64,000 nt of DNA, taken from assembly GCF_031143425.1 (NCBI RefSeq), contig NC_090444.1, forward strand, positions 1,317,949,324 to 1,318,013,323. Reading direction: 5' to 3'. Below, piece after piece: positions 1 to 10,950 of the stretch. Each line of letters starts with the position of its first letter. Position 1 is the stretch's first letter. The notes under the pieces were generated by a model. It was not told the DNA's origin. It did no database searches and worked only from the letters and a program-made list of their open reading frames with translations. Both the position numbers and the translations under genes were made by a program. Origin of the DNA: Pleurodeles waltl. Its lineage: Eukaryota > Chordata > Amphibia > Caudata > Salamandridae.

Positions 1-142
1 CAGCGGGGATGACGGCGGTGGCCTCCTGGGCAGCGGGGATGATGGCTGTGGCCTCCTGGGCAGCGGGGATGATGGCTGTGGCCTCCTAGGCAGCGGGGAT
101 GACGGCTGTGGCCTCCTGGGCAGCGGGGATGATGGCAGTCTC
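1..142. repeat. 30-bp coding minisatellite
   Basis: Four full 30-bp units (1-30, 31-60, 61-90, 91-120) and a partial fifth unit, each beginning CAGCGGGGATGA. Read on the minus strand the units encode a 10-residue repeat (roughly EATAVIPAAQ) at the C-terminus of the Myb-like gene. One unit has CAG changed to TAG and ends the frame at 86. Confidence 0.9.
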
Positions 143-2547
143 CTTTGCCGCGCTGCTCTTCCCAGACTTTCCTGGTTTCTTGTGGCCCTTCCCCACCTTG
201 GAAGGTGTCGCAGCTGACTCCACACTCCCACAGGGACCCCTGGGAGCGGCTTTGGTGGCTGGAGTCTTCGCCCTCTCCCGCCGGGCACTGGCCAACTTTT
301 GATGCTTGACAGGTGGGGGACTGTCCGTGCTGTGGCTCCGTGCCACACTGGCTGCCCTGGTGGTCGGTGCACTCCAGATTCCGGTGACTACAGGCACCAC
401 TGGTCCCGGAGATGTTGTGGCTGAGGTGCTACTTCGGGACCTAGGAGACGGACGGGGTGGGGGAGGTGTGGGAAAGAGGTCAAGGTTAGACAGGAAATGT
501 TTTTTGGAGACACTGGGATGGGTAGCTGGAGGGGGTTCGGGAGTGGCGGAAGAGGTTGTGGTTGTAGGAGGTGTTCGTTTGCTGACTTTGGGTGAAGGTG
601 CATGCGCTGGAGGCTGTCGTGAGGTGGATGGCTGTCGGGTGGGTGTGTGCCTGCGTTTGTGTATCTTGGGAGGTGGCGTCACAGACACAGGGGACGTGTG
701 AATGGCAGTGGGCGTTGTGACTGCACGTGAGTGGGGTGTGGTGGTGTGTGTGCATGTGATGGCAATAGTGGCTGTAGATGTAGTGCATGCAGGTGTGAGT
801 GTATACGAGACTGGGAGGGAGGAGGGAGACGAGGAGGAGGGGGACACAGTGGAGGCAGTGGATGCTGGTGTGTCTGCATGTGTCTGATGCATGCGTGAGG
901 GCCTGTGGGATGTGTGGTGCTTATGTTTGCCTGAGCTTCCCTTGTGTGTTGACGTGTGTGCATGCTGGCGGTAGGTGTGCTTGTGATAGGCTGGTGTACA
1001 GGGGATTGGGTTTGGGTGGAGGAAGTTGGAGGGGGAGGCTAGACACAGGGACAATGGCTGCCATCAGTGCAGAGGCCAGAGTCTGAAAAGCTCGCTGAAG
1101 GGCCGCCTGACCAGAATGAATGCCCTCCAGGAATGCATTGGTTTGTTGCAACTGCCTTTCGACACCCTGGATGGCATTCAAAATGGTAGACTGCCCAACA
1201 GTGAGGGACCTGAGGAGGTCAATGGCCTCCTCACTGAGGGCAGCAGGGGTGACTGGGGCAGGGCCTGAGGTGCCTGGGGCGAAGGTGATGCCCACCCTCC
1301 CGGGTGAGTGGGCACGGGGCAAAGGCTGAGGGGCTGCTGGGAGGGCAGTACTGGTGGGGGGTGGCGGCTGTACCTGTAGATGGGGGGGCACAGATGTTGC
1401 CACCACCACAAGGGAGCTCCTATCAGAGGACGAGTCTGTGTCGCTGGTCTCAGCTCCTGTCCCCGCCGTGGAGCTACCCTGCCCTCCATCCCACTGGTGA
1501 AGTCTGAGTCCTTAGTGTGGCCCTCCATGGCCATGTGGGATGCAGCCCCCTCGTGCTCCGGTGCCACTGCTCCTCTGCCTGATGATGCTAATGCACACAA
1601 GAACAGGGAGACTACAAAAAGGGGGGGACGACAGAAGAAAGACATGTTGAGTGCATGCATTACCGCTACGTTGGCGGACACGACAGACACACAAGCCCCC
1701 TGCACTCCGCCGCACTCTTGGGCTCCACTGTTCAATTCCTGGGAAATGGCCTACTAGGCTATGGACGACATCTGCACACATGGATGACACAGGGGCATGA
1801 CTAGGTGTACTTGGCACTCTACAGAGGTGGGGTGGGGTGCCACATGGCCTGCCTTACGGCGGGACCTTGCCTACGGAAGTCGCCCTGCCCTAGGGAAACC
1901 CACAGCCCACCTCCCCCACCCAGACACCTCCACTGCACGCAAAAACAGCAGGATGAGAGTGTACTCACCCCCTTGTGGCTGCTGTGATGCCCTCAAGTGC
2001 CCATCCAACTCCGGGTACGCCACCGACAGGATCCTGAACATCAGGGGGGGTCATGGTGCGACGGGCACCTCTCCCACCTTGGGAGGCCATCCCCAGGTGA
2101 ACCTCCGCCTTCTTCTTGCTCCAGCGGCGAATGTCCTCCCATCTTTTCCGGCAGTGGGTGCTCTGTCTGTGGTAGACCCCCAGGGTCCGAACGTCCTTGG
2201 CGATGGCACGCCAAATATTTTTTTTCTGGTGGGCGCTGACCTACATGAATTGTACAGGGGGAAGAGAAACTTATTAGCAACTGCACCGTCACAGTCATTG
2301 GCCCCCATCCCTACCCTTGCCATGTGGCACATGCACTCACCGTCGTTTCATGCACGCCGCAATCTCCCCCCCTCTTACATCCACCCCACTCCACACATGC
2401 ATAGCCCATACAGCATGCTCCCAGTGTACTTACCTGTTTGTCTGGAGGACCGTAGAGTAGCGTGTACTGGGGGAGGACCCCGTCCACGAGTTTCTCCAAC
2501 TCCTCCGATGTGAAGGCAGGGTCCCTTTCCCCAGACGCACGAGCCAT
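86..2547 (-). pseudogene. Myb/SANT-like accessory protein A of Harbinger-1 (three exons, frameshifted)
   Basis: Exon 1 (2547-2434) encodes 38 codons from MARASGERDPAFTSEELEKL and ends at a GTAAGT donor. Exon 2 (2240-1969) follows a TAG acceptor. It supplies the rest of a trihelix-type Myb domain, with W residues in NIWRAIAKDV and CRKRWEDIRRW. Exon 3 probably starts near 1611 after TTTTTGTAG and carries an acidic/Ser-rich stretch, then a predicted coiled coil (minus frame, about 1240-1030). A basic Ser/Thr/Pro/Lys-rich tail follows (1054-86). At least one indel near 1470 shifts the frame, another shift lies near 1000, and a TAG falls inside the 30-bp repeat. In Harbinger elements a Myb-like partner helps import the transposase and bind the ends. 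Here the protein is not made intact. Confidence 0.7.
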
Positions 2548-2919
2548 TGTCTCTTCCAGACCGAGGTCACAGCAGCACTTGCAGTGTAGGTCCTCTCCTG
2601 TCGAAGATCAGGTATCGAGTGATTGAACTGATAGAAAATGGCGGTCACGTCCGCGGCGGTGCATACCGTCACTGCCGGCGTACATCGTCATTGGCTCCTG
2701 GGACCCATAGGGTCCAATGTTAACCAATGCAGCATTGCGCCGCGGTCTTCGAACGCCTACGGCAATGGTGTACAACGCCAGTGCAGTTACCTCACATCCC
2801 ATTGTCCCAATTTACAGGTCAGGCAGCCGCCATTTCAGGGGCCCACATGGCTTAATTTTTAACTGGGTCACACATACCTAGGCCTATACTCAACACACAT
2901 ACAGGCCACTTTTTGGATT
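2548..2919. promoter_or_regulatory. Divergent intergenic region between Myb-A and transposase
   Basis: A 372-bp gap separates the two divergent start codons (ATG at 2547 on -, ATG at 2920 on +), so promoters for both genes should lie here. I see no clear TATA box. The segment is moderately CpG-rich (GCGGTCACGTCCGCGGCGG near 2641-2660). The assignment is from geometry only. Confidence 0.35.
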
Positions 2920-4130
2920 ATGATTCGTGTTCTGTGTAAGCTGTGGATACGTACCTCTGAGTTGGTTGACTCTGTGCTCGCTGTTGTCCTTCATAGGCAC
3001 CGTCCGCTGGGACATGTGAGGAGATGGCAGCATCCTCCGGTGTACCAACCGTTGGTGGACCTGTCGACAATTGAGGAAAGACATGTGATCATCACCTACA
3101 GGCTTGACCGTGCCACAATCCAGGAACTGTGTACCCAGCTGGAGCCAGACCTGATGTCAGCTATCCGCCATCCCACAGGAATCCCCCCTCAAGTGCAGGT
3201 GCTGTCAGTGCTCCATTTCCTTGCAAGTGGGTCATTTCAGACAACAGTGGCCATAGCATCAGGGATGTCCCAGCCTATATTTTCCAACGTGTTGTTCAGA
3301 GTGTTGTCTGCCCTGCTGAAACACATGCGGAGCTACATCGTTTTCCCTCAGGTGGAGGATTTGCCTACAGTGAAAGGTGATTTCTATTCCCTGGGACATA
3401 TCCCCAACATCATAGGTGCCATTGATAGGACACATGTGGCTTTGGTACCCCCCGCAGGAGTGAACAGGTGTACAGAAACCGGAAGAGTTACCATTCCATG
3501 AATGTACAGATGGTGTGTTTGGCAGACGAGTACATCTCCCATGTGAATGCCAAGTTCCCTGGCTCAGTGCATGACGCCTACATCCTGTGGAATAGCAGCA
3601 TCCCTTATGTGATGGGTCAACTCCAGAGGCACCGTGTGTGGCTATTAGGTGAGCACCTGGAAGCAAGACAGTGGGAATGGTTGTCTGGGTCTGGGGATAT
3701 CCCTACAGGTTAGTGTGTGTCTAACAGTTGTCCCTCGCTATTTGCAGGTGACTCTGGTTACCCCAACCTGTCATGGCTACTGACCCCAGTGAGGAATCCT
3801 AGGACAAGGGCAGAGGAACGCTACAATGAGGCACATGGGCATACACGGCGGATAATCGAGCGGACCTTCAGCCTCCTGAAGGCCAGGTTCAGGTGCCTCC
3901 ATATGACAGGTGGATCCCTATTCTACTCACCGAAGAAGGTGTGCCAGATCATCGTGGCCTGCTGTATGCTTCACAACTTAGCTTTGCGACGACAGGTGCC
4001 TTTTCTGCAGGAGGATGGTCCAGATGGCGGTGTTGTTGCAGCGGTGGAGCCTGTGGACAGTGAAGACCAGGAAGCAGAAGAAGAAGACATGGACAAAAGG
4101 GACTCAGTGATCCAGCAATATTTCCAGTGA
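2920..4130 (+). pseudogene. HARBI1-like transposase of Harbinger-1 (two exons, one frameshift)
   Basis: Exon 1 runs 2920-3648 and exon 2 3748-4130, joined across a GT-AG intron (GTGAGC donor, TTTGCAG acceptor) in matching phase. The N-terminal helix region is followed by the RNase H-like DDE fold: first Asp in GAIDRTHVAL (near 3418), second in GDSGYPN at the exon junction (3748-3765), Glu in IIERTFSLLKARF (near 3853). The tail is acidic (EEEDMDKRD). All three catalytic residues are present. A run of six C at 3428-3433, where the frame needs seven, shifts the reading frame after VPP. The second frame resumes at YRNRKSYHSMNVQ. ATG 2920 is chosen because the usual HARBI1 N-terminus begins close to it. 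This could be a sequencing slip in a homopolymer or a real inactivating lesion. Confidence 0.85.
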
Positions 4131-4608
4131 GACACAGGTAAGAATACATACCTGTCTACTACATGTACTTTAACACTACTACCTCTCTACTGTCTGTCGT
4201 TTCACCCAGTGTATGGTCACTGAGTTGTCACTTTCCCTTACGATTTCACAGATGTGTGTCCCACAGTGTGACTTCTGCTTTGATTCATCATGGACTACAG
4301 CTGTGTGACATAGGTATGTTGACATTACAAATGAAAGAGCTTTTTGACACTGTAATTGCTAATACACTATTCCGAAATCACAGACTGACTCCAGATTGTT
4401 TTGTGCTTTAAGGGTGTTAATTTTAGTGCTCAATATTGGAGGGGGTAGCAAAATGGTGAGGGGTGATGGCGGAGGAATATCCATGGCAGAGTCCAGTCTA
4501 TTAGTCTCACAGGTGAATTGCCCAAATGGGCATAGGAAGTGGAGCTGGGGCAGTTTAAGGATGGACAGGGTGACAAAGTGGGACAGAAGGATGACATTCA
4601 GGGTGGTC
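4131..4608. other. Convergent 3' region between transposase and Myb-B
   Basis: 478 bp between two facing stop codons. No open frame with recognisable similarity. A GTAAGA donor-like site sits just after the transposase stop (4138-4143), hinting at a further 3' UTR intron. Otherwise nothing is seen. Confidence 0.4.
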
Positions 4609-6129
4609 TCATTTCTTGGCGAGGGTCTTGGCATCCTTCTCTGTCTTTGTCCTGGATCTCAGGGACCGTTTGCGAGGTGGTTCTCCCTCTGCAGGGGGTG
4701 GGGTGCTGGTGTGGTGGTCCTGTGGTTGTGCCTCCTGTCCACTAGCGCCGGCGGAGGTGGTGGGAAGTTCATCGTCCAGGCTAGTGTCAGGGGCCCCTTG
4801 TTGTGCCACAGTGTCCCTCCTGGTGTTGAGTACTTCCTTCAGCACCCCTACGATGGTGCCCAGGGTGGAATTGATAGCTCTGAGTTCCTCCCTGAAGCCC
4901 AAATACTGTTCCTCCTGCAGGCGCTGGGTCTCCTGAAACTTGGTCAGTACCGTTGCCATCGTCTCCTGTGAGTGGTGGTAGACTCCCATGATGTTGGAGA
5001 GGGCCTCATGGAGAGTGGGTTCCCTTGGCCTGTCCTCCCCTGTTGCACAGCAGCCCTCCCAGTTCCCCTGTGTTCCTGGGCCTCCGTCCCCTGGACCGTG
5101 TGCCCACTGCCACTGCCCCCAGGTCCCTGTTGTTGTTGGAGTGGTGGGTTAGCCTGCGTTACCTGTAGTGGTGGACACACTGCTGATTGACGTGTCCTGG
5201 GGACGGAGGTATGGGCCCACTGGGTGGGTGCTGTGCTGGTGTTTCCAGAGGGGGGAAGCTCTGTAGTGGCCTGTGACTGTGTGATGGGAACCGACTGTCC
5301 CAAGGTCCCCGATGGGCCGGGCTGGTCATCTAGATCCAGTTGGACAGAGGTGCTGTCATCACTGTGGGCCTCTTCTGTTGGTGGTGTGGACATGTGTGGA
5401 CCTTCCTGTCCGGTGACGTTGGGTAGGGGTCCTGCAGGGGTATGAAAGGATGTTTATTACATCTGTGTGTGCCATGGTGTGCAATGGTTGGGTGACTGTG
5501 TACCCCAGTGCTTGCATTCCTATGTGGGACCTTGTGTGATGATGTTTTAGGGGGGTGTATGGGTATGTGCAGTGGCCATGCTTTAGTGATGTGTGTCCAT
5601 GCTTTGTTTTTGCATGCAGGGCTTGGTGTTGGGATGGGTGGTTTGTGATGTTGGGACATTTGTGAGGAGTTGGAGTGATGGGGGTGAGGGTGTGGGTATG
5701 TGATGGCATGCAGGTAGGGTGGCGGATGTAATAGTTAAGGTTTGACTTACCAGATTCCATTCCTCCAGCTACTCCTGCGAGGCCCTCAGGATGCAGAATC
5801 GCCAAGGCCTGCTCCTCCCATTTTGTTAGTTGTGGGGGAGGAGGTGGCGGTCTGCCACCAGTCCGCTGAACCGCAAGGTGGTGTCTTGAGACCACGGAAT
5901 GCACCTTCCCCCGTAGGTCGTTCCACCTCTTTTTGATGTCATCCCGATTTCTTGGGAGCTGTCCCACTGCGTTGACCCTGTCCACTATTCTTCGTCATAG
6001 CTCCATCTTCCTTGCAATGGAGGTGTGCTGCACCTGTGATCCGAATAGCTGTGGCTCTACCCGAACGATTCCCTCCACCATGACCCTGAGCTCCTCCTCC
6101 GAGAACCTGGTGTGTCTTTGCCGTGCCAT
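4609..6129 (-). pseudogene. Myb/SANT-like accessory protein B of Harbinger-1 (two exons)
   Basis: Exon 1 (6129-5751) starts MARQRHTRFSEEELRVMVEG and carries a trihelix-like domain ending in KKRWNDLRGKV and a Pro run (PPPPPP). It ends at a GTAAGT donor. Exon 2 starts at 5431 after CCCTGCAG, in matching phase, with an acidic/Gln/Pro-rich middle. A coiled-coil-like segment (QETQRLQEEQYLGFREEL) and a basic C-terminus (RKRSLRSRTKTEKDAK) close it at 4609. Lesions: TGA near 5995 in place of the expected Trp codon (ELW to EL-stop) and an indel near 5050. The domain aligns by eye with the Myb-like gene of Harbinger-2 (30039-32531): F-S-E-E..., W-x2-IVD-x-N-x-V, KKRW-x-D, QTGG/QRTGG. This is the accessory type conserved between the two elements. 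Confidence 0.75.
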
Positions 6130-6559
6130 GGGGTGGTGTGGGTGATGTGTGGGGTGGTGTGTGTAGTGGTAAGTGGGGTGATATTTAGTGGTGTGTTGTG
6201 TGAGGTGCGTGGATGTTCTGTGGGTGATGGTATTGTGTGCCTGTGGATGCTTGGTAGTTGTTTGTGGTGTCTCTCTCTGGCCTTCTCTCGGTAATTGTGG
6301 TTGTAGGGGTTTGTGGGTGATGTGGGTGTGTGTTTTATATTGTTGTGGGTGTGTGGGAGTGGTGTGTGTATGTGTATCAGGTGTGTGTATTTCGAATTGT
6401 CCAATGTGGTGGTGTTTTGGAGATGTATGTGTAGTTTGAGCGTGGCAATGTGTACCGCCAATGGAATACTGGAGTTGAAAGACCGCCGCATGGATTCGTG
6501 GGTCGTGATAGTGTGGGTGTATTTCTGTTGGCATGACAGTGGAGGTTTTATTTTTGCCA

Positions 6560-6728
6560 GTTTATCACTGACCTTTGGTGTGGCGGACTTGTGTGGGTGT
6601 CTGAATATTGGCGGATTCCGTGCTGTGGGTCATAATAGCTGTGGGGGAATTCCGCGGCCGCGGCGGTGTGTTGGCAGTCTTCTGCACGGCGGTAAGTGGC
6701 TTTTACCGCCAATGTTGTAATGACCGCC
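6560..6728. repeat. Right subterminal/terminal region of Harbinger-1
   Basis: GC-rich, with repeated GCGG/CCGCC words (6643-6728) and the terminal ACCGCCAATGTTGTAATGAC followed by CGCC at the element edge. Such short subterminal repeats are typical transposase/Myb binding territory. The end is inferred from resemblance to the MITE terminus at 14010. Confidence 0.5.
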
Positions 6729-6904
6729 TTTGTCCCTTTCTAGCTCAACGTGGATGGCACTGTGCTAATCCTATGCTTAAAAATTTGCTAGAAAAACACC
6801 CATCTTAGGTGAGTAAATGTAGAGTGTGCCTGGTGTTGTAGGGTGCTATATTTTAGAGCTCCTATATATTACCCAGTGGTGATTACCACAAGTGTACGGT
6901 ATTA
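6729..6904. other. Unassigned spacer
   Basis: About 176 bp between the Harbinger-1 end and the minisatellite. No gene or repeat recognised. Confidence 0.4.
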
Positions 6905-7351
6905 CCAGGGCACCCAACTTTAAGTAATGCAGGCCCCGAGGGATGGGGTTTTCGGGGTCACGAATAGCTCGGGAGGAAGGCCACACACCCTCCTTTATTT
7001 TGAGCAATGGGCCTAGGGTATGGGGTCACAAGAGCTTAACAAAGTTTAGGGATGGGGCCACAGACTCCACATGAATTTTAAAAAATGGCCCTGGAGGATG
7101 GGGCCCCTAGGTCCTAATAAGGCTCAGAGATGGGGCCACATTCCCCTATCCCCTTTCATAAAAAAATGCCATGGGGGTGGGGTCCCTAATAAAGGTGGGG
7201 GCACACATCCCTCTTTCCTGTAAGTTTAAAATAAATGGCCCTTGGGATGGGGTCCACAGGCCCTAAAAAGGCTCAGGGAGGGAGGGACACCCAGGCTCCC
7301 TCCCCTCCCCTTTTGTTAAAAACGGCCCTGGGGGATGGGGTCCTCAGGGTC
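6905..7351. repeat. ~80-bp minisatellite, left block
   Basis: About six diverged units. The consensus features are GGCCCTGGGGGATGGGGTC, then CCTAATAAGGCTCAGGGAGG, then a C-rich run and an A run. The array resumes at 34305 on the far side of the Gmr1-1 insertion. The last five bases (GGGTC, 7347-7351) are the left target-site copy of Gmr1-1. Confidence 0.8.
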
Positions 7352-8747
7352 TGTTAGACTTTTCATCCTTGGCGTGGTCTCCCTTAACTTTTTGCCTCTG
7401 TTTCCCAGGTTGTTGATGTGTGCTGGAGTCTGATTTTGCTGTTTTTGTTACACTGGGCGCTTTACCACTGCTAACCAGTGCTAAAGTGCAAGTGCTCCTA
7501 TACAAAATGTGTATGTAATTGGCTTGTCCATGATTGGCATATTTGATTTATTAGTAAGTCCCTAGTACAGTGCACTAGAGGTGCCCAGGGCCTGTAAATC
7601 AGATGCTACTAGTGGGCCTGCAGCACTGAAGAAGAGCTGAAGAGCTGAGGAAGAAGAGCTGCCCTGCCTGTGACTGTGCTTTGTGGAGCTATCCTGCAGT
7701 TGCTGCTTCTGCCAGAGTAAGAGGGCAAAGGCTGGACTTTGTGTGCCTTTCATCTTGTGAAGATCTCCAAGGGCTTGATTTAGAGTTTGCCTCCTGTTGT
7801 TTGAAGTCTCAGGGACAGCAAAGAGTTCTCTTTGCCAGCACCTGGAGTCTCTGGAGAGACTCCTACTCTACCCTCTGGTGCCCATCCAGTTCCTGGGACC
7901 CTGTAAGGAGACGCTGGCAGCCTAAGAGGAAGAAATCCATTCACAGAACACCGTGCGGGGAAAAGATCGACGAGACTCTGATCTGCGGCTGAAAAATCGT
8001 TGCGCCGCCGGCTTTGCGGCTGAAAATGTACGCTCGTCTGCAGCGCGACCGAAGAATCGATGCACGGAGCTGGAGAAACGACGCACAGCATCGCGGACGG
8101 AGGCTGGTGAGATCGCAACTTGCGCTGCGTGGTTTTTGGATCATCATGCAGCTGGATTTCCGACGCAAACACTGCTAGGAGTGTAAAAACAATGCAAGGC
8201 CTGCCCGGGCCCGAGAGTGCTGACCCGATTGACGCATCGCTCTCCTGCGGAGAGAAGAAACAATGTGCCCCGACCCGACGAAAGTAAAAACGACGCAAGG
8301 TCTCGCTCGTGAGTGAAATTGACGTATCACAAGCCCTTTCTGACGCATAATTGTCCGTGCTGGGTTATTTTTGACGCACCCAAGGTACATTTTCACGCTA
8401 ACAGTGTTAGTGTGTGTTTAAAACTACATGAAGACTCTTTTTGGTTTTTAATTGATAACTTGACTTGTGGATTGTGGATTTTAGTCTTTTTGGTCTTGTT
8501 TTGTTTAGATAAATATTTTCTATTTCTGTGTTGTGTCATTTCGTAGTGTTTTCATTAAGTTACTGTGTGTGTTGGTACAAATTCTTTACACCTAGCACTC
8601 TGAAGTTAAGCGTACTGCTCGTGCCAAGCTGCCAAGGGAGTAAGCAGGGGTTAGCTGAGGGTGATTCTCTTTTACCCTGACTAGAGTGAGGGTCCTTGCT
8701 TGGCCAGGGGGTAACCCTACTGCCAACCAAAGACCCAATTTCTAACA
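7352..8747 (+). repeat. 5' LTR of Gmr1-1 (internally deleted)
   Basis: 1396 bp, TGTTAG...CTAACA. Its first ~277 bp match 13521-13797 and its last 1118 bp match 33187-34304. The ~830 bp between those segments in the 3' LTR is missing here. The 3' half is rich in CGACGCA-type words and differs from the 3' LTR mostly at CpG sites. Confidence 0.88.
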
Positions 8748-8992
8748 TTGGTGATCAGTGGATGGGATTGGACTTGTATTTGTACTTGACATACAGTGAT
8801 TAAGTTTGCACTACAGTTGTGAGTTCAGACCACTACGTGACTACATACTACTTGTCTTGTGATTTTGCTTTTTCTCTTTGGGACTATTTTTGTTTTACTT
8901 ATTTTTTTGCTGATCCCTTGATTGACTTTTCTTGAACTTCATTTGGGAACTTGTTTTTTGCCTTTGGAACTTTGCACTTTTAACCCTTCATC
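8748..8992 (+). other. Leader of Gmr1-1 with candidate primer-binding site
   Basis: Directly after the LTR comes TTGGTGATCAGTGG (8748-8761). A TGG start one base after the LTR is what a tRNA primer-binding site requires. I could not assign the tRNA. The rest of the 245-bp leader is T-rich. Confidence 0.5.
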
Positions 8993-10430
8993 ATGTCTCA
9001 ATCTGGAGATGCATCAGCTGGAGCAGCTTTTGATTTGGGAAAATTGGAGAGCAATACAGTTGTTCAGTTGAAGCAGTTTTGCAAAGATTTGGCCTGTCCC
9101 ATTAAGAGCTCTTCCAAGAAGGAGGATCTGCAAAAGGCGCTGAGGGCCTGGGTGACAGCCAAAGAAGCTGAGGGGCACACAGAGGAGGAGCAGGGTGAGG
9201 AGGAGGGGGTGCAAGTCATTCACAATGATGTAGTGGTTGGGTCTGTTATGCCCAGGGAGATAGTCACCAGGGCAGGTAGCAGTGTGTCCTCCAAGGGTCT
9301 GATACCTGAAGAGTTACAGGATAGACAGGCAGAGAGGGAATACCAATTGGAGCTGAAAAAGTTGAGTCTAAAGATGGAGATGGAGAGGGAGATGCAGCAG
9401 AAAAGGTTGGCCATTGAGGAAAGGAAGCTGCAGCTGGCTCATGAGCTTAGCTTGAAGGAGTTAGACCAGAAGAGACAGTCTAGCAGAGATGGTGGCAGCA
9501 ATCCCACAGTGCAGCCTGACAGGAGGGTGCACATTCCTAAAGACCTTCTGAAGGATTACAAGAGGGAGGATGACATATACTTGTGGTTCAAGTGGTATGA
9601 GTCTGCTCTCCATATGAATCTGGTCCCTGAAGCTCATTGGGGGCGGGTCTGTGGAAACACTTTGAGGTAGAGGGGAGGGATACACTGACAGCCCTAGGGG
9701 ATGCTCAGAATCTCACCTATTCTAGCATGAAGGATGCCTTACTCACAAGGTATGGTCTCACCGCTGAGCAGTACAAGGATTCGTTTAGTGCCTACAAGAA
9801 GAAGGAATCCCAAACATGGTTGGAATGTGTTGATTCTTATTGCAGGTCACTGGATGGTTGGGTGAAGGGCAGTAAGGTAATCTCGTATGAGGGGCTTTAC
9901 AATCTGATTGCTTGGGAGCACTTGTACAGTTTATGTTTTCCAGAGCTGCGCCAGCACCTGATCGACAACAAACTGACTGACCCCAGGAAGCTTGAGCAGG
10001 AAGCGGACCACTGGTAGAGCACCAGGGTCCAAAAGAGGTATGAGGAGACCACGCCAAGGGTGGGCAGGGTCCCTCTCAGAAGAAAAGGGGGTAAGGGTAA
10101 ACATGGGGAATTCTCTAAAGGGCCCCAAACTGATTCCCAGGGTAAGAATTCCCAGCCCCCCAGTGAGAAGAAGCCATGGTTCTCCAAAGGGAAGCCATTG
10201 CAGGTGGTCCTTCACGTAAATGCTATGCATGTGACCAGGTGGGTCATGTGAGGGGGGACCCCAAATGCCCCAAAAGTACACCGGCACCCACAGTTGTGCC
10301 GTCCCAGGGTTTGGCCAGTGTAGCGCTTGGGGAGGAGTTGGTTCCAGGTGGGTGGGAGCCAGCTGAGATGACCCTTGTCTCACTAGGGGACAGTGAGATG
10401 GTCCAGAGAACCATCGTGCCTGAGAACACT
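8993..10430 (+). pseudogene. Gmr1-1 gag (capsid and nucleocapsid)
   Basis: Starts MSQSGDASAGAAFDLGKLES (8993). An acidic segment and a long charged coiled coil follow (about 9330-9480: QAEREYQLELKKLSLKMEME), then a capsid-like helical region (9640-10015). One CCHC knuckle is seen, CYACDQVGHVRGDPKC (10216-10263, CX2CX4HX5C). Lesions: a frameshift near 9645, TAG at 10015-10017 and a further shift near 10200. Gag packages the RNA in the cytoplasm. The knuckle pattern and capsid resemble those of the minus-strand Gmr1-2 copy. Confidence 0.8.
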
Positions 10431-10832
10431 AAGAAATACAGGCAGTGGGTGACCATTAATGGACAGAGGGTGGAGGCTCTGAGAGACACAGGAGCCAGTG
10501 TGACTACAGTGAGGAGTCAACTGGTGTCTGAAGAGCAGATTGATCCCCGGGTACTTCACCAAGTAGTTGCAGTGGACAACTCAGAGCGCCTGTGCAGAGT
10601 GGTGCAGGTTCCCTTTGAATGGAGGGGGTTCTCAGGTTTCTTGAAGGTAGCTGTGAGTCCAACCATGCCTGTTGATTGTTTGCTAGGCAATGACCTGGGG
10701 GATTCCCCTTGGAAGGAGGTGGAACACAGGTCTCACTTGGAGATGTTGGGTCTGCCTGGGTGGGTATGCGTATCCACCCAGTCAATGGCAGCCCGTCAGG
10801 GTAGTCAAGAGCCCTGGAGCGTGAAACAGTAG
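10431..10832 (+). pseudogene. Gmr1-1 aspartic protease
   Basis: Retroviral-type aspartic protease. The strand WVTINGQRVEALRDTGASVT holds the catalytic DTG (about 10490-10500), followed by a DCLLGNDLG flap-to-end motif near 10674. The frame is open to TAG at 10830. It is fused in frame with the end of gag in this copy. Confidence 0.8.
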
Positions 10833-10950
10833 CCCAGGGGACCGCCAAGAAGAGGAAGGGCAGGGGGCATGGGAACCAGCCCCAGAAGTTGCTACGGTCT
10901 GGGAGGAGGCAGAGCCTGAGGGTGACTCCCTGGAGCCTACAGGGGAACAG

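Larger units (their letters stand above)
1..6728. mobile_element. Harbinger-1 DNA transposon, left end outside the window
   Basis: Contains a HARBI1-like transposase on + (2920-4130), a Myb/SANT-like gene on - upstream of it (86-2547) and a second Myb/SANT-like gene on - convergent with it (4609-6129). The right terminus is placed at 6728, where the minus strand reads GGCGGTCATTACAACATTGG. This resembles the start of the MITE at 14009-14190 (ATTACAAC then TTTGG). The left terminus is not in the window, so the matching inverted repeat and target duplication cannot be checked. An alternative is two overlapping Harbinger elements rather than one three-gene element. All three genes carry lesions, so this copy is probably non-autonomous today. 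Confidence 0.65.

Noticed and set aside
306..1086. Plus-strand frames rich in Gly/Val/Cys
   Set aside because: They are the antisense of the Ser/Thr/Pro-rich Myb-A tail and have no splice or start context of their own.
7681..8396. Open frames on both strands of the Gmr1-1 LTR, repeated at 33236-33933
   Set aside because: They lie wholly inside LTR sequence, differ between the two LTR copies and have no domain signature.
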